A stretch of DNA of 58,374 bases from an uncultured Alphaproteobacteria bacterium (GTDB lineage Bacteria > Pseudomonadota > Alphaproteobacteria > RF32 > CAG-239). Under the pieces are notes generated by a model that was given only the letters and a program-made list of their open reading frames with translations, was not told the origin of the DNA and made no database searches. Below are positions 37,996-46,650 of this stretch, piece by piece (the first letter of the stretch is position 1; every line of letters starts with the position of its first letter). A program made the translations under genes and the position numbers. The stretch is from positions 1 through 58,374 of the forward strand of contig CASDOS010000025.1 of NCBI GenBank assembly GCA_949282205.1. Reading direction: 5' to 3'.

Positions 37996-39156
37996 ATGAG
38001 AAAAAATAAATTTCCAGGTGTCAGAGAAAAAATTGTCTACGGGCACATCTTAAATAAAAAAGATATATCATACTCCATTCGTTATACAGTCAATGGTGTA
38101 AGACGAGAAGAAACTATCGGTTGGAAGTCGGAAGGATATACCGCCGAAGAAGTTTATAATATCCGTTCAGCCCTCATTAAAGCTATAGAAGCCGGTAAAG
38201 CGTTTTCTTATAAAGAGCAAACAGAGCAACGCCAACAGGAAAAATTAGCTAATGAGGAAGCCTTAAAACAAGAACAACTTAAAGAAATGACTTTTTCTTT
38301 TTTGTTTGAAAATTATTACAAGCCGCATATTAAACGCAAAGACAAAAAATCAACATTTGATAGAGAAGTTGCTTTATATGAAAAATGGTTAAAGCCTTTT
38401 TTGGGTGATGTTAAGTTAAACCTCATTAGCCGCATTAGCCTCATTAGTATGCTTGATAAAATGGAAAAGGCACGTTTATCCAATCGTTCCAAAAATTATG
38501 CAGTTGCATTAACACGACAAGTTTTTAATTTTGCGATTAAACGTGATTTATACATCGGAGTTAATCCCGCAGCAAAATTTGATGAACTGAAAAAAGAAGA
38601 TAACCGACGTATGAGATTCCTTTCAAAAGAAGAACTAAATAATCTTTTGGAAGAAATCAAAAAGCATAGTTACTCCGTTTATTTAATGGCGCTCATTTCC
38701 GCTGATTGTGGTTTAAGAGCAGGAGAGATTTTCAAACTAACTTGGGCAGACATTGATATTAAAGAACGTTTGCTATTTTTAAGAGATACCAAAAACGGCA
38801 GTAATCGGCACGCTTATATGTCTAAACGTGTTCAATGTGAATTATCAAAACTCAAATCAGGCGAAGGCAATCAGCTTTTATTTCCGAGTCGCGATGGCGA
38901 GCAAATAAAACATATTTCAAGAACTTTTGAACGGGCAGTAAAAACAATCGGACTTAACAAGGGCATCACAGACCGAAAGCAGAAAATTGTTTTTCACTCT
39001 TTGCGGCACACTTATGCCAGCAGATTAGTTGACAAAGGTGTTTCCATTTATGAAGTCAAAGAATTGCTAGGACATAAAGACATAAAAATGACAATGCGGT
39101 ATTCGCATTTAGACAAAGAGCGCTTGCGTAAATCCGTGCAAGTATTGGATGAATAA
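37996..39156 (+). CDS. Tyrosine site-specific recombinase (integrase)
   Basis: 386 residues. It has a basic N-terminal part, a core-binding SAM-like domain (about 95-190) and the catalytic domain. The active residues are visible: R241 in CGLRAGEIF, H334 and R337 in HSLRHTYASRLVDKG, H360 in LGHKD and the nucleophile Y369 in MRYSHL. It is expected to integrate and excise the element at the anticodon arm of tRNA-His. The ATG at 37996 is used; TTG at 37990 is closer to AAGGA and also possible. Codons at 38418-38447 (NLISRISLIS) are a tandem 9-base repeat, which recurs inverted at 46749-46778. Confidence 0.93.
   Translation: MRKNKFPGVREKIVYGHILNKKDISYSIRYTVNGVRREETIGWKSEGYTAEEVYNIRSALIKAIEAGKAFSYKEQTEQRQQEKLANEEALKQEQLKEMTFSFLFENYYKPHIKRKDKKSTFDREVALYEKWLKPFLGDVKLNLISRISLISMLDKMEKARLSNRSKNYAVALTRQVFNFAIKRDLYIGVNPAAKFDELKKEDNRRMRFLSKEELNNLLEEIKKHSYSVYLMALISADCGLRAGEIFKLTWADIDIKERLLFLRDTKNGSNRHAYMSKRVQCELSKLKSGEGNQLLFPSRDGEQIKHISRTFERAVKTIGLNKGITDRKQKIVFHSLRHTYASRLVDKGVSIYEVKELLGHKDIKMTMRYSHLDKERLRKSVQVLDE
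38418..38447 (+). repeat. Triple 9-base repeat inside the integrase gene (copy 1 of an inverted pair)
   Basis: CCTCATTAG-CCGCATTAG-CCTCATTAG (38421-38447) with AAA before it. The reverse complement of this 30-base block, with one mismatch, lies in non-coding DNA at 46749-46778 near the other end of the element. Confidence 0.75.
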
Positions 39157-39334
39157 TGTTTATGTAAAAAATACAAAAAATTATTACCACCGTTACTTTT
39201 TGTTAACACCCCTTTTGGTATATATGGACTCGATAAAAAATTATTATGATACAACAAGAATTATAAATAATTAATTAACAAGGAAAACAAATAATGTATA
39301 TACTCCATTTAACACAAGAAAAAAGGAATTAGCT

Positions 39335-39634
39335 ATGAAACAAATAAAATTGAAAAAACAAAAAAAATATATATCCGCATCTCTTTTTGAGGAAATCAAA
39401 GATTTTCTACAAAATAGACATGATATCACCCGAAAAGAACTTTGTAATACCTTCAAAATTTTTAAATACAATACTTTAAAATGTGAAGATAGTCGAGGAT
39501 ACGGAGATTACATAGGTGTTTCTGCTTATTCAGGAAGAAATGCTCTATATACCCCCAAAAGAATTTTGGCATATATCAAACAAAAATTTGAAATAGTTTC
39601 TGAGGACGATATAGATTATTGCAATATCCAATAA
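39335..39634 (+). CDS. Small basic hypothetical protein of the element
   Basis: 99 residues, not recognised. Lys-rich N-terminus (MKQIKLKKQKKY), then a helical segment and GVSAYSGRNALYTPKRILAY. Size, charge and position between integrase and replication gene would fit a DNA-binding or excisionase-like role, but no helix-turn-helix is evident. AAGGA lies about 10 bases before the ATG. Confidence 0.5.
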   Translation: MKQIKLKKQKKYISASLFEEIKDFLQNRHDITRKELCNTFKIFKYNTLKCEDSRGYGDYIGVSAYSGRNALYTPKRILAYIKQKFEIVSEDDIDYCNIQ

Positions 39635-39698
39635 ATCTAGCAACTTTAGTAAACACTCAAATAATTTTTTTAATTCTAATTTACGAAAGTTTTTAAAC

Positions 39699-42041
39699 AT
39701 GAATAATATTTTGATAGAAAAAAAGGAACGAGAAAAGCAAAATTTCTCATTCCTTCCGAGAAAAGATGTTGCAGCATCCAATCTCGCCAGCAAAAAAAGC
39801 AATATCGCAGAAGCTCACAACTTTTTTGATAAAGCCTTATTTTATGCACAGCATAATATTAAAACCTTTCCGGTCAAAAAGCAAGGTAAATTCCCTCTTT
39901 GCCCCAAGGGTTTTAAGGATGCGACTTTGGATAAAGTCGTATTACAAGAATGGAATAAAAAATTCCCCGATTGCAATATCGGCATTCCGACCGGATCAAT
40001 CAACAATATTTTTGTTGTTGATATTGACGGCGAACAAGGGATTGAATCCTTAAACCGCCTAGAACTTATCTATGGCAAACTTGACGCTCCGACCGTTATA
40101 ACCGGCAAGGGCAAACACTTATATTTCAAAATGCCTGAAAATGTAGAGCTAAAATGTAGTACAAGCAAAATTGCCGACCACATAGATATTCGAGCTAATG
40201 GTGGTTATGTGGTTGCACCGCCCTCAATTCACGAGAATGGACACCGCTATACTTGGAAAAACTTTGTTCCTAATCAAGGTTTTCCCGAAGCTCCCACTTG
40301 GTTAATCTCTGTGATTACCAATGCCGAAAAACAATCTTTACCCGTTTCAGGCGTGCTGGAAGAAATTTCAAGCGCACCACAAGGGCAACGCAACGATACG
40401 CTCTATAAGCGTTCTATCAGCCTTATAGCGCGTGCTATGCGTGAAAATTTAAATATAGCGGACATAAAAGAAAATATAATCAATGCGGCTATGCAATCAG
40501 GCTTATCAACAGAGGAAGCGTTAAAAACTTTTGATAATGCTTTGAAGTTTGTGGAAGAAAATTGTAATATTCCGGCAGATTCTGAGCCGGATATGGACAT
40601 TCTCAAAACAAAAATCCTTTTGCCAGCCCCAAAATTAAATACAAAAATATTTAAGGGATTGGAAAATTGGGTAATCCAAACAGCTGAAAATACTAATGCA
40701 CCTGTTGATTATGTAGCTTTTTCATTGTTAGCCGGTGCAGCAGGGGTTGTCGGATTATCCCGTAGCATTTCCCCTTGGGCAGGTTGGGAAGAATCTTGTT
40801 GCCTTTGGGTTGGTGCGATTGGCGAGCCGAGTTCAGGTAAAACTCCGGCTACTACGCCCATTCGGAAAATTCTTAATAAAATTGAGGATTCCCGAAAAAA
40901 AGAGTATTCTGCTAAACTGGCGGAATGGAAGAGAGAAAGAGAAGTTGCAAAGCAACGCAAAAAAGAATGGGAAGAAAAAGTCAAAGAAAATCCCGATACT
41001 GCAAGCAATTTCCCGAGCTCCGCTATTATTCCAGCAAAGCCACAAACTTATCGCTTTGTTTATGGCGATACCACCCAAGAGGCGTTAACCTCTGATATGG
41101 AAAGAAACATCAAAGGGGCTATTATCTTCCGCGACGAATTGTCGGCATGGGTTTCCGGAATGAGCCGCTACAAAAGCGACGGTTCAGAACGCGGATTTTG
41201 GTTGGAGGCTTTTAACGGAAATAAATTTGTTTGCAATCGTGTCAAATTTGACGATGAACGGTTAGAAATTCAAAATCTGCTTGTTTCCGTTTTCGGTACT
41301 ATACAGCCTCAAAGGCTCATAGACACGGTTCTTTCCGACCGCGGGGACGGTTTCCTCGCGCGCTTTCTATGGGTCTATCCGGAGCTTAAACCGGCTGCTA
41401 TCCCGCAAAATATCGTTTTGCCGGAAAGTGTGTTGGCGGCATTTAAAAAACTGGATTCTCTGTTAGATCCGTATGCAGATAATGCCGAGACACAAAAGAA
41501 ATGCCTACCGTTAAGCATTGAGGCTCAACAGCTTTTCAATACATGGTATCTTGCCCATTTAAACAAATCACAGCAGGAAGAAAGCATGCTGAAATATTTT
41601 CTTGGAAAAGGTCAAGGCTATGTTTTACGTTTTGCTTTACTGCTTGAACTGTTATGGTGGGCAAGTTCAAAGTATGACGAACCAACAGAGGTAAGCCTTG
41701 AAGCTGTCCAAATGGCGATTGAATTGTATGACACATATTTAACCCCAATGTGTGAAAGGGTTTATAATATGTATTACAGCCCGTCTCAAAATATTGAGGC
41801 TCGTGCTTTGGCTCGGTGGATTATTGAAAACAAACCGCAAAGCTTTATTTTGCGCGATGTTTACAATAACGGCAATGTGGCAAATCTGCGCCGCAAGGAA
41901 CAGGCAGAAAAAGCCGCAAACAGACTCCTTGCCTTAAATTGGTTAACCTGTAAATCTTCTCGCGAGGGAAATACAAAAGGAAGATCACGCAAAACATACT
42001 ACGTCAACCCTGAAGTTTATGAACTGTCGGAAAATTATTAG
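39699..42041 (+). CDS. Primase-polymerase/DUF3987 helicase-like replication protein
   Basis: 780 residues. The N-terminal about 230 residues form a bifunctional primase-polymerase domain: catalytic D108-x-D110 in VVDIDGE, and GKGKHLYF with the conserved His. The C-terminal half is a DUF3987 P-loop domain: Walker A GEPSSGKT (375-382), Walker B-like IIFRDELSAW, then DRGDGFLARFLW. Such proteins prime and unwind DNA of plasmids, satellites and prophages. It suggests that the excised element can replicate. It is followed by a terminator at 42049-42078. Confidence 0.85.
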   Translation: MNNILIEKKEREKQNFSFLPRKDVAASNLASKKSNIAEAHNFFDKALFYAQHNIKTFPVKKQGKFPLCPKGFKDATLDKVVLQEWNKKFPDCNIGIPTGSINNIFVVDIDGEQGIESLNRLELIYGKLDAPTVITGKGKHLYFKMPENVELKCSTSKIADHIDIRANGGYVVAPPSIHENGHRYTWKNFVPNQGFPEAPTWLISVITNAEKQSLPVSGVLEEISSAPQGQRNDTLYKRSISLIARAMRENLNIADIKENIINAAMQSGLSTEEALKTFDNALKFVEENCNIPADSEPDMDILKTKILLPAPKLNTKIFKGLENWVIQTAENTNAPVDYVAFSLLAGAAGVVGLSRSISPWAGWEESCCLWVGAIGEPSSGKTPATTPIRKILNKIEDSRKKEYSAKLAEWKREREVAKQRKKEWEEKVKENPDTASNFPSSAIIPAKPQTYRFVYGDTTQEALTSDMERNIKGAIIFRDELSAWVSGMSRYKSDGSERGFWLEAFNGNKFVCNRVKFDDERLEIQNLLVSVFGTIQPQRLIDTVLSDRGDGFLARFLWVYPELKPAAIPQNIVLPESVLAAFKKLDSLLDPYADNAETQKKCLPLSIEAQQLFNTWYLAHLNKSQQEESMLKYFLGKGQGYVLRFALLLELLWWASSKYDEPTEVSLEAVQMAIELYDTYLTPMCERVYNMYYSPSQNIEARALARWIIENKPQSFILRDVYNNGNVANLRRKEQAEKAANRLLALNWLTCKSSREGNTKGRSRKTYYVNPEVYELSENY

Positions 42042-42048
42042 TAAAGAC

Positions 42049-42078
42049 AAAGGGCGGAATTAAAACTCCGCCCTTTTT
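42049..42078 (+). terminator. Bidirectional terminator after the replication gene
   Basis: AAAGGGCGGA pairs with TCCGCCCTTT (8-base loop), with five Ts on the plus strand, 8 bases past the stop. It also lies 20 bases beyond the end of the minus-strand lipoprotein gene, and so may serve both convergent units. Confidence 0.85.
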
Positions 42079-42098
42079 GTTATCATAACTCCTTTTCT

Positions 42099-42938
42099 TT
42101 ATAGCTCTATAACTTTAGGAGTATTATTTACTGTCGGTGTTTTTCTCGTTTGCATTTTCCCCATTTTACGCTGAAAATCCAACTTAGCTTCAGTTGGAAG
42201 TAATGGCTGCAAGAACAACCCCATATACGCCACATCTTCAATATAATCGCCATCAGGAGTCCTCAAAGCTTTTACCTGCCAGACATTTTTAAGTGTTTCC
42301 TTAAAATAAATGGTTGAAGTTCCGTTAATATTATTAATGTTGAGCCTGTTTTTATTTATATCAAAAGAAGACATATTGTCATTATTGGTCTTTGCTAATG
42401 CATATATCAAATCACTTAATGAACCACCAAATCTTTGAGTTTCATAGTTTGGAACCATTACCGAAGCAAAAACCAAAATGTTATCAGCATTGGGGATGCT
42501 CTTTTTAGCTTTAATTACCCAAGAGTTTTTATTCCTTTCCGCCTGATATAATTTTATCTTAAATTCAACAGCCACTTCTTGGTTAAACTCATCATTTACC
42601 GGATAATGCTGACATGTTGCCAGACCTCCCACGAGTGCAAAAGTATCTGCAAGATTATAACTCTTTACTTTCTTCTTAGAAAAATAAACCTCGTTATTAA
42701 CTGATTTAAACAAAGCAATAAAATCGTTGCAGTTTGTAGGAATTTGAAGCGTTTGTTTCACTCTGTATTTATGGTACAGTTCCGCTCCGTATTCCTTTGA
42801 ATTAATCTGAGTTAACTCTTTTTGTTCCTTTTCCGCATTTTGCAGTAATTTTTGCGGATTATTCAGCGTCTCTTTCAGCTCTTGAATACTGCAACCACAT
42901 AATGCTAAAAAGCACATAAAATTAAATAGAAGTTTCAT
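42099..42938 (-). CDS. Putative lipoprotein of the element
   Basis: 279 residues. The N-terminus is a lipoprotein signal: hydrophobic stretch then lipobox LCGC, with the lipidated cysteine at about 16. It has no recognised domain. A charged, helical segment (about 20-50) is followed by a mixed alpha/beta region. Its ATG lies 17 bases inside the preceding gene, so it is translated together with the repeat protein. Third gene of the nuclease operon; envelope location on a small mobile element is unusual. Confidence 0.65.
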   Translation of the reverse strand: MKLLFNFMCFLALCGCSIQELKETLNNPQKLLQNAEKEQKELTQINSKEYGAELYHKYRVKQTLQIPTNCNDFIALFKSVNNEVYFSKKKVKSYNLADTFALVGGLATCQHYPVNDEFNQEVAVEFKIKLYQAERNKNSWVIKAKKSIPNADNILVFASVMVPNYETQRFGGSLSDLIYALAKTNNDNMSSFDINKNRLNINNINGTSTIYFKETLKNVWQVKALRTPDGDYIEDVAYMGLFLQPLLPTEAKLDFQRKMGKMQTRKTPTVNNTPKVIEL

Positions 42939-43269
42939 AATATAGTCCTTTCAAATTAAAAATTTTACTAATTAAAAAATGCCAACAAGCAACCATTGCC
43001 GGCTCATTATGTTCCAACCCGTGAATTGTATAATCTCTGGCATTACCGATATAAGAACCACCGCTCCAATCTCTATAAATACCACCATTTACAACGGTAC
43101 CGAGCTGTTTCCCGCCGCTCCATTCTTCCAAAATTTTCTCATTATCAACAAAGCCTAATCTCTGACCGCCTTGCCAATCTTTGTGAACTTCGCCATTTGC
43201 ATAAAATCCTATTTGATTTCCACCTGACCAATCCTCACGAATTTCACCATCCACATAGTAGTATTCCAT
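42922..43269 (-). CDS. Four-fold Trp/Gly repeat protein
   Basis: 115 residues. Residues 1-78 consist of four repeats of about 18 residues of the type VNGGIYRDWSGGSYIG. These tryptophan-glycine strands suggest a small closed beta structure, like the '4-fold beta flower' family (my reading by pattern). The remaining about 37 residues diverge and have a hydrophobic stretch. It overlaps the lipoprotein gene by 17 bases and follows the nuclease gene by 45. Function unknown. Confidence 0.6.
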   Translation of the reverse strand: MEYYYVDGEIREDWSGGNQIGFYANGEVHKDWQGGQRLGFVDNEKILEEWSGGKQLGTVVNGGIYRDWSGGSYIGNARDYTIHGLEHNEPAMVACWHFLISKIFNLKGLYYETSI

Positions 43270-43314
43270 TTTCTTATCCTTTCATTGAAAAAATTACATT
43301 TCCACTACGTCAAA

Positions 43315-44247
43315 TTATGACGCATTGTTTATAAACTCTTGAACATCTTTTATATCTTTTGCTATTTTATAGGCGTATGTTGTTGTTCTGCCCAGACGAT
43401 AAGCGGCTTTATATCCTTTTGCTACAACTGTATCCTGTAAATCTTTTATCAAAGATTTACTATTAAGGGTTATTTCCTTATTGTCGCTGGCAAACTTAAA
43501 GCAGAGTTTGACCTCAGAAGTTACGCCATCATTAAAAGATATTTCTATTTGTTTGTAGTTTTCGCCATTTCCGCAGTTTACCCAATCAAAATAACAGGCA
43601 TAAAAACCACCACGGGCATTATTAACCCAATCAATATTAAAATTATGTCCGCTCAAGGCAGAACTCAGATAATCAAACCATTTTTCCTTGCACCAAGTTT
43701 TTATTTCCGCGTCATCACAATTTTTTATCCGCTTTTCTATACTATCCAGTCGGCTGTAAAAACTCTCAAAAATCAAGTTGTTTTCAGGATTCGTCTTTAA
43801 CAAATCCAACATATTTTTACGCCTGAGAGAACAACAATCACATTGCGGCAATATATTTTCATCAGAGGATTTATAAGACCGGACATAGTCCAAAGTTTTC
43901 AAATAACAAACTTTGATTTTCCGCCCCGAAGATAAAGCACTATTTTTCAAAGTTTTAACATATTTAATAATTTGATTGCTATGTTCTTTTGTACCTGTTT
44001 TATCTTCAACGATCAACAAATGGGAAGAGGTAACCACCAACACATCAATATCTAAATATTGTTTTCGTATCTCTAAAATTGCTTCTTTTGCAGGAATACC
44101 GCACTTTTCCAAAAATAAATGTGCGATTTTAAATTCCCTCGGATAAGCTTTTTTATACTTATCCATACCAAAGGCTAACAGATAACAAATAAAAGCGTCT
44201 TGCGATAACTCACTTGTGGCATAATCAAAAATATTTGGCTGTTCCAT
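43315..44247 (-). CDS. PD-(D/E)XK nuclease-superfamily protein
   Basis: 310 residues. The catalytic pattern is visible: D68 in YLDIDVLVV, then E81-x-K83 in LLIVEDKTGTKEH, the D-(X)n-ExK core of the superfamily, followed by a helix ending in NQIIKYVKTL. A cysteine pair (CDCC, about 138) could bind metal. The ATG at 44247 is chosen because GGAG lies six bases upstream; the TTG reading to 44280 runs into the promoter. It has a strong promoter (44286-44314) overlapped by a palindrome, facing the XRE gene. It may act in defence or control of the element. Confidence 0.7.
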   Translation of the reverse strand: MEQPNIFDYATSELSQDAFICYLLAFGMDKYKKAYPREFKIAHLFLEKCGIPAKEAILEIRKQYLDIDVLVVTSSHLLIVEDKTGTKEHSNQIIKYVKTLKNSALSSGRKIKVCYLKTLDYVRSYKSSDENILPQCDCCSLRRKNMLDLLKTNPENNLIFESFYSRLDSIEKRIKNCDDAEIKTWCKEKWFDYLSSALSGHNFNIDWVNNARGGFYACYFDWVNCGNGENYKQIEISFNDGVTSEVKLCFKFASDNKEITLNSKSLIKDLQDTVVAKGYKAAYRLGRTTTYAYKIAKDIKDVQEFINNAS

Positions 44248-44281
44248 ACCATACTCCACCATTAAATAAACAAACCGCAAA

Positions 44282-44297
44282 ACACATTTTAATGTGT
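44282..44297. promoter_or_regulatory. Palindromic operator in the nuclease/XRE intergenic region
   Basis: ACACATT-TT-AATGTGT, perfect 7+2+7 symmetry, covering the -10 of the nuclease promoter. The divergent gene encodes an XRE-type regulator, the natural candidate to bind here. TTTTACAC and GTGTAAAA (about 44353-44400) flank the XRE start side and share the ACAC/GTGT core. Confidence 0.6.
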
Positions 44298-44314
44298 ATA
44301 AAATAAGATGTCAA
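44286..44314 (-). promoter_or_regulatory. Strong promoter of the nuclease operon
   Basis: On the minus strand, TTGACA (44309-44314), 17-base spacer, TAAAAT (44286-44291). Start of the nuclease gene is 39 bases downstream. Confidence 0.7.
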
Positions 44315-44400
44315 TCAAATCCGGGAAGAAAAACACAGCCAACCACTATGGTATTTTACACACTCAACTATGAAAATAATTTGTAATCAGAGGTGTAAAA

Positions 44401-44748
44401 ATGAACGAAACAACCCAAGCATTAAAAGCCCTCGGCAAACGTATTGCATATTTACGCAAACAAAAGGGGATGAACCAAGAAGATTTTGCCGATGTTTCAG
44501 GTAAAATGATAAATACTATATCAAATATAGAACGAGGATTAAGCGATCCCAAAGTTACAACTCTGATGTCAATTTCTGAGGCTCTTAATATTTCTATTGA
44601 AGAGTTATTTTCAGAAACCAAACAGACACAAGCACCTGAAGAGCTACCAAGCAATATTTTAGCAATTTTACAGATTCTTAAAAAACAAGACGATAAAACT
44701 CTAAAAGTTATTCAAAAACAAATTGAAGCTCTTTTAGAACTTGTCTGA
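44401..44748 (+). CDS. XRE-family helix-turn-helix regulator
   Basis: 115 residues. The DNA-binding domain is at about 10-66: GKRIAYLRKQKGMNQEDFAD, then NTISNIERGLSDPKVTTLM, a classical Cro/CI fold. A C-terminal helical tail (about 75-115) probably serves dimerisation. Divergent from the nuclease operon and likely its repressor through the palindrome at 44282-44297. Its stop codon touches the first of the 54-base direct repeats. Confidence 0.9.
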   Translation: MNETTQALKALGKRIAYLRKQKGMNQEDFADVSGKMINTISNIERGLSDPKVTTLMSISEALNISIEELFSETKQTQAPEELPSNILAILQILKKQDDKTLKVIQKQIEALLELV

Positions 44749-44801
44749 GCAAAACTATCCCCAACTTCAAAGGGTTAGCCTAATAAGTGTGGACATTTAA
44801 C
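44748..44801 (+). repeat. 54-base direct repeat, left copy
   Basis: Two 23-base blocks identical with 46651-46704, separated by 8 variable bases. The copy begins at the stop codon of the XRE gene. The two copies enclose the DUF488 two-gene cassette. Confidence 0.85.
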
Positions 44802-44908
44802 TAATTATCAAAGACGTGAAAATATTTTGTACATTTTTATAAAAATATTGAAATTATTAAACTCTTTATGTTAAATAATAATTAAAAGATTTTAATTAAG
44901 GACACAAA

Positions 44909-45787
44909 ATGTTTTACAGACAAAAACTAGTTTTATCTTTACTACAAGTGTTTGGTGGTAGTCTAGAAAAAACAGAATTTCAGAAATACTTATTTTTATA
45001 TACAAAAATTTGTCAGCCAACGGATAAAAAGGACTATAATTTTGTTCCTTATAAATATGGTTGCTTCTCTTTTCAGTCTTATGCAGATGTTAGAAATCTT
45101 GAACAGGCACAATATATAATTTATAATGAATGTATAGAATTAAAAAATAAAGATGCCGATTATATATCTTTATTGGATAATACAGATAAAAATAAAATCA
45201 TTAAATTCAAAGAAATATACTCTAAATATAAAGGAGATGACTTAATTAAATATGTTTACGAAAAATATCCCTACTATACTTTAAATAGTGAAATTTTTAG
45301 CAGAATATGCCCAAATAAAGATAGATATAGTTTAGAAACATCCAGCAAAACGCAATTATTTACAATTGGGTATGAGGCTGAAAGTATTGATGATTATATA
45401 AACAAACTAATAAAAAATAACATAAAACTTGTTTGTGATGTCAGAAAAAATCCAATTAGTCGGAAATACGGCTTTTCTAAAACTGCCATGCAAAAAATTA
45501 TTGAAAAATTGGGAATACAATATATCCATATTCCACAACTTGGCATTGAATCAGAACAAAGAACCGAGCTTAATACAATAGACGATTACAATAAGTTATT
45601 TGCAACCTACGAGAAGATAACTCTTGCAAATGCGGACAAATATTTAGATGAAATTTTAAATTTAATTTCAAAATATAAAAGAGTGGCATTAACTTGTTTT
45701 GAGGCAGATTATCATATGTGTCATAGAGCTAGAGTAGCAAATGCGCTTATAAAGAAAAGACCAGATTTGCAGTTGGAGCATATTTAA
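44909..45787 (+). CDS. SocA/Panacea-like domain fused to DUF488
   Basis: 292 residues. The C-terminal half (about 150-292) is DUF488: TIGYE (152-156), CDVRKNPISRKYGFSK, HIPQLGIES and LTCFEADYHMCHRARVANAL with a Cys-x7-Cys-His arrangement (C263, C271, H272). The N-terminal half resembles a SocA/Panacea-type domain: KTEFQKYLFLYTK, then FVPYKYGCFSFQSYADVRNL, as in antitoxin or adaptor proteins. It is a fusion of an antitoxin-like module with DUF488, whose activity is unproven. Very AT-rich. It overlaps the next gene by one base, so it forms a pair with it. Flanked by 54-base repeats. Confidence 0.75.
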   Translation: MFYRQKLVLSLLQVFGGSLEKTEFQKYLFLYTKICQPTDKKDYNFVPYKYGCFSFQSYADVRNLEQAQYIIYNECIELKNKDADYISLLDNTDKNKIIKFKEIYSKYKGDDLIKYVYEKYPYYTLNSEIFSRICPNKDRYSLETSSKTQLFTIGYEAESIDDYINKLIKNNIKLVCDVRKNPISRKYGFSKTAMQKIIEKLGIQYIHIPQLGIESEQRTELNTIDDYNKLFATYEKITLANADKYLDEILNLISKYKRVALTCFEADYHMCHRARVANALIKKRPDLQLEHI

Positions 45788-46605
45788 TGGACTTTATAAC
45801 AAAAAAGATTTTAATCCTTGTCAAAACTTATCCTTCAATTTCAAAAAAATATACAGAATTAGTTTGTACAGCAGGTATGGATGAAGAGGGAAATTGGTAT
45901 CGATTATATCCGATTCCTTTTAGAAAACTAAATGACGAGCAGCAATATCCAAAATATAGATGGATTGAAGCGAGAATGTACAAAAGTAATGATGACCCAC
46001 GATTGGAAAGCTACAAAGTTGATTTTGAAAAAATAAAATTATTAGAACAAATGAAATCTGATGATTGGGGACGTAAAAGTAATATTGTCTTAAAACAGGG
46101 AATCTATAACGATTTATCAAAGTTAATTGAGGAATCAAACTTAACGAATATGTCTTTAGCTGTATTCAAACCAACAAAAATCATAGATTTTATTTGGGAA
46201 AAAGACGATAGAGAATACTCTAAGGAAAGATTAGCTGCAATCGAGGCTGAAAGAAAGCAATTAGATTTATTCTCTAATGGAGAAGATGATGATGTATTCA
46301 AAATTGTAGATAAATTACCTTACAAATTTTCTTATGTTTTTGAAGATATTAAGGGCAGACAATCAACTTTAATGATAGAAGATTGGGAAGTTGGAGCCGC
46401 CTTTTGGAATTGGAAAAATTACTATAAAAGTGAAGAAATTGCATTGCAGAAAATAAAAGAAAAATTTTTTGATAATTTTGCTAAAAAGAAAGATTTATAT
46501 TTCTTTTTAGGCACAACAAGGCAATATCACGGATGGGCAAAAAATCCTTTTATTATCATTGGACACTTTCCCTTACCTAAAGTTATGCAAAATAGTTTAT
46601 TTTGA
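45787..46605 (+). CDS. Hypothetical partner of the DUF488 fusion protein
   Basis: 272 residues, not recognised. It reads KILILVKTYPSISKKYTELV, then GNWYRLYPIPFR, which looks like a compact beta fold at the start; a helical middle with charged runs (about 125-170); and a C-terminal part with YFFLGTTRQYHGWAKNPF and IIGHFPLP. Conserved-looking Trp, Arg and His residues could form an active or nucleic-acid site, but this is only an impression. Its start overlaps the DUF488 stop by one base (TAATG), so both are translated together. AT-rich like its partner. Confidence 0.65.
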   Translation: MDFITKKILILVKTYPSISKKYTELVCTAGMDEEGNWYRLYPIPFRKLNDEQQYPKYRWIEARMYKSNDDPRLESYKVDFEKIKLLEQMKSDDWGRKSNIVLKQGIYNDLSKLIEESNLTNMSLAVFKPTKIIDFIWEKDDREYSKERLAAIEAERKQLDLFSNGEDDDVFKIVDKLPYKFSYVFEDIKGRQSTLMIEDWEVGAAFWNWKNYYKSEEIALQKIKEKFFDNFAKKKDLYFFLGTTRQYHGWAKNPFIIIGHFPLPKVMQNSLF

Positions 46606-46650
46606 TAAATTCTTAAGAATCTCTTAAAAAATTACATTCCTATTTGCTCA

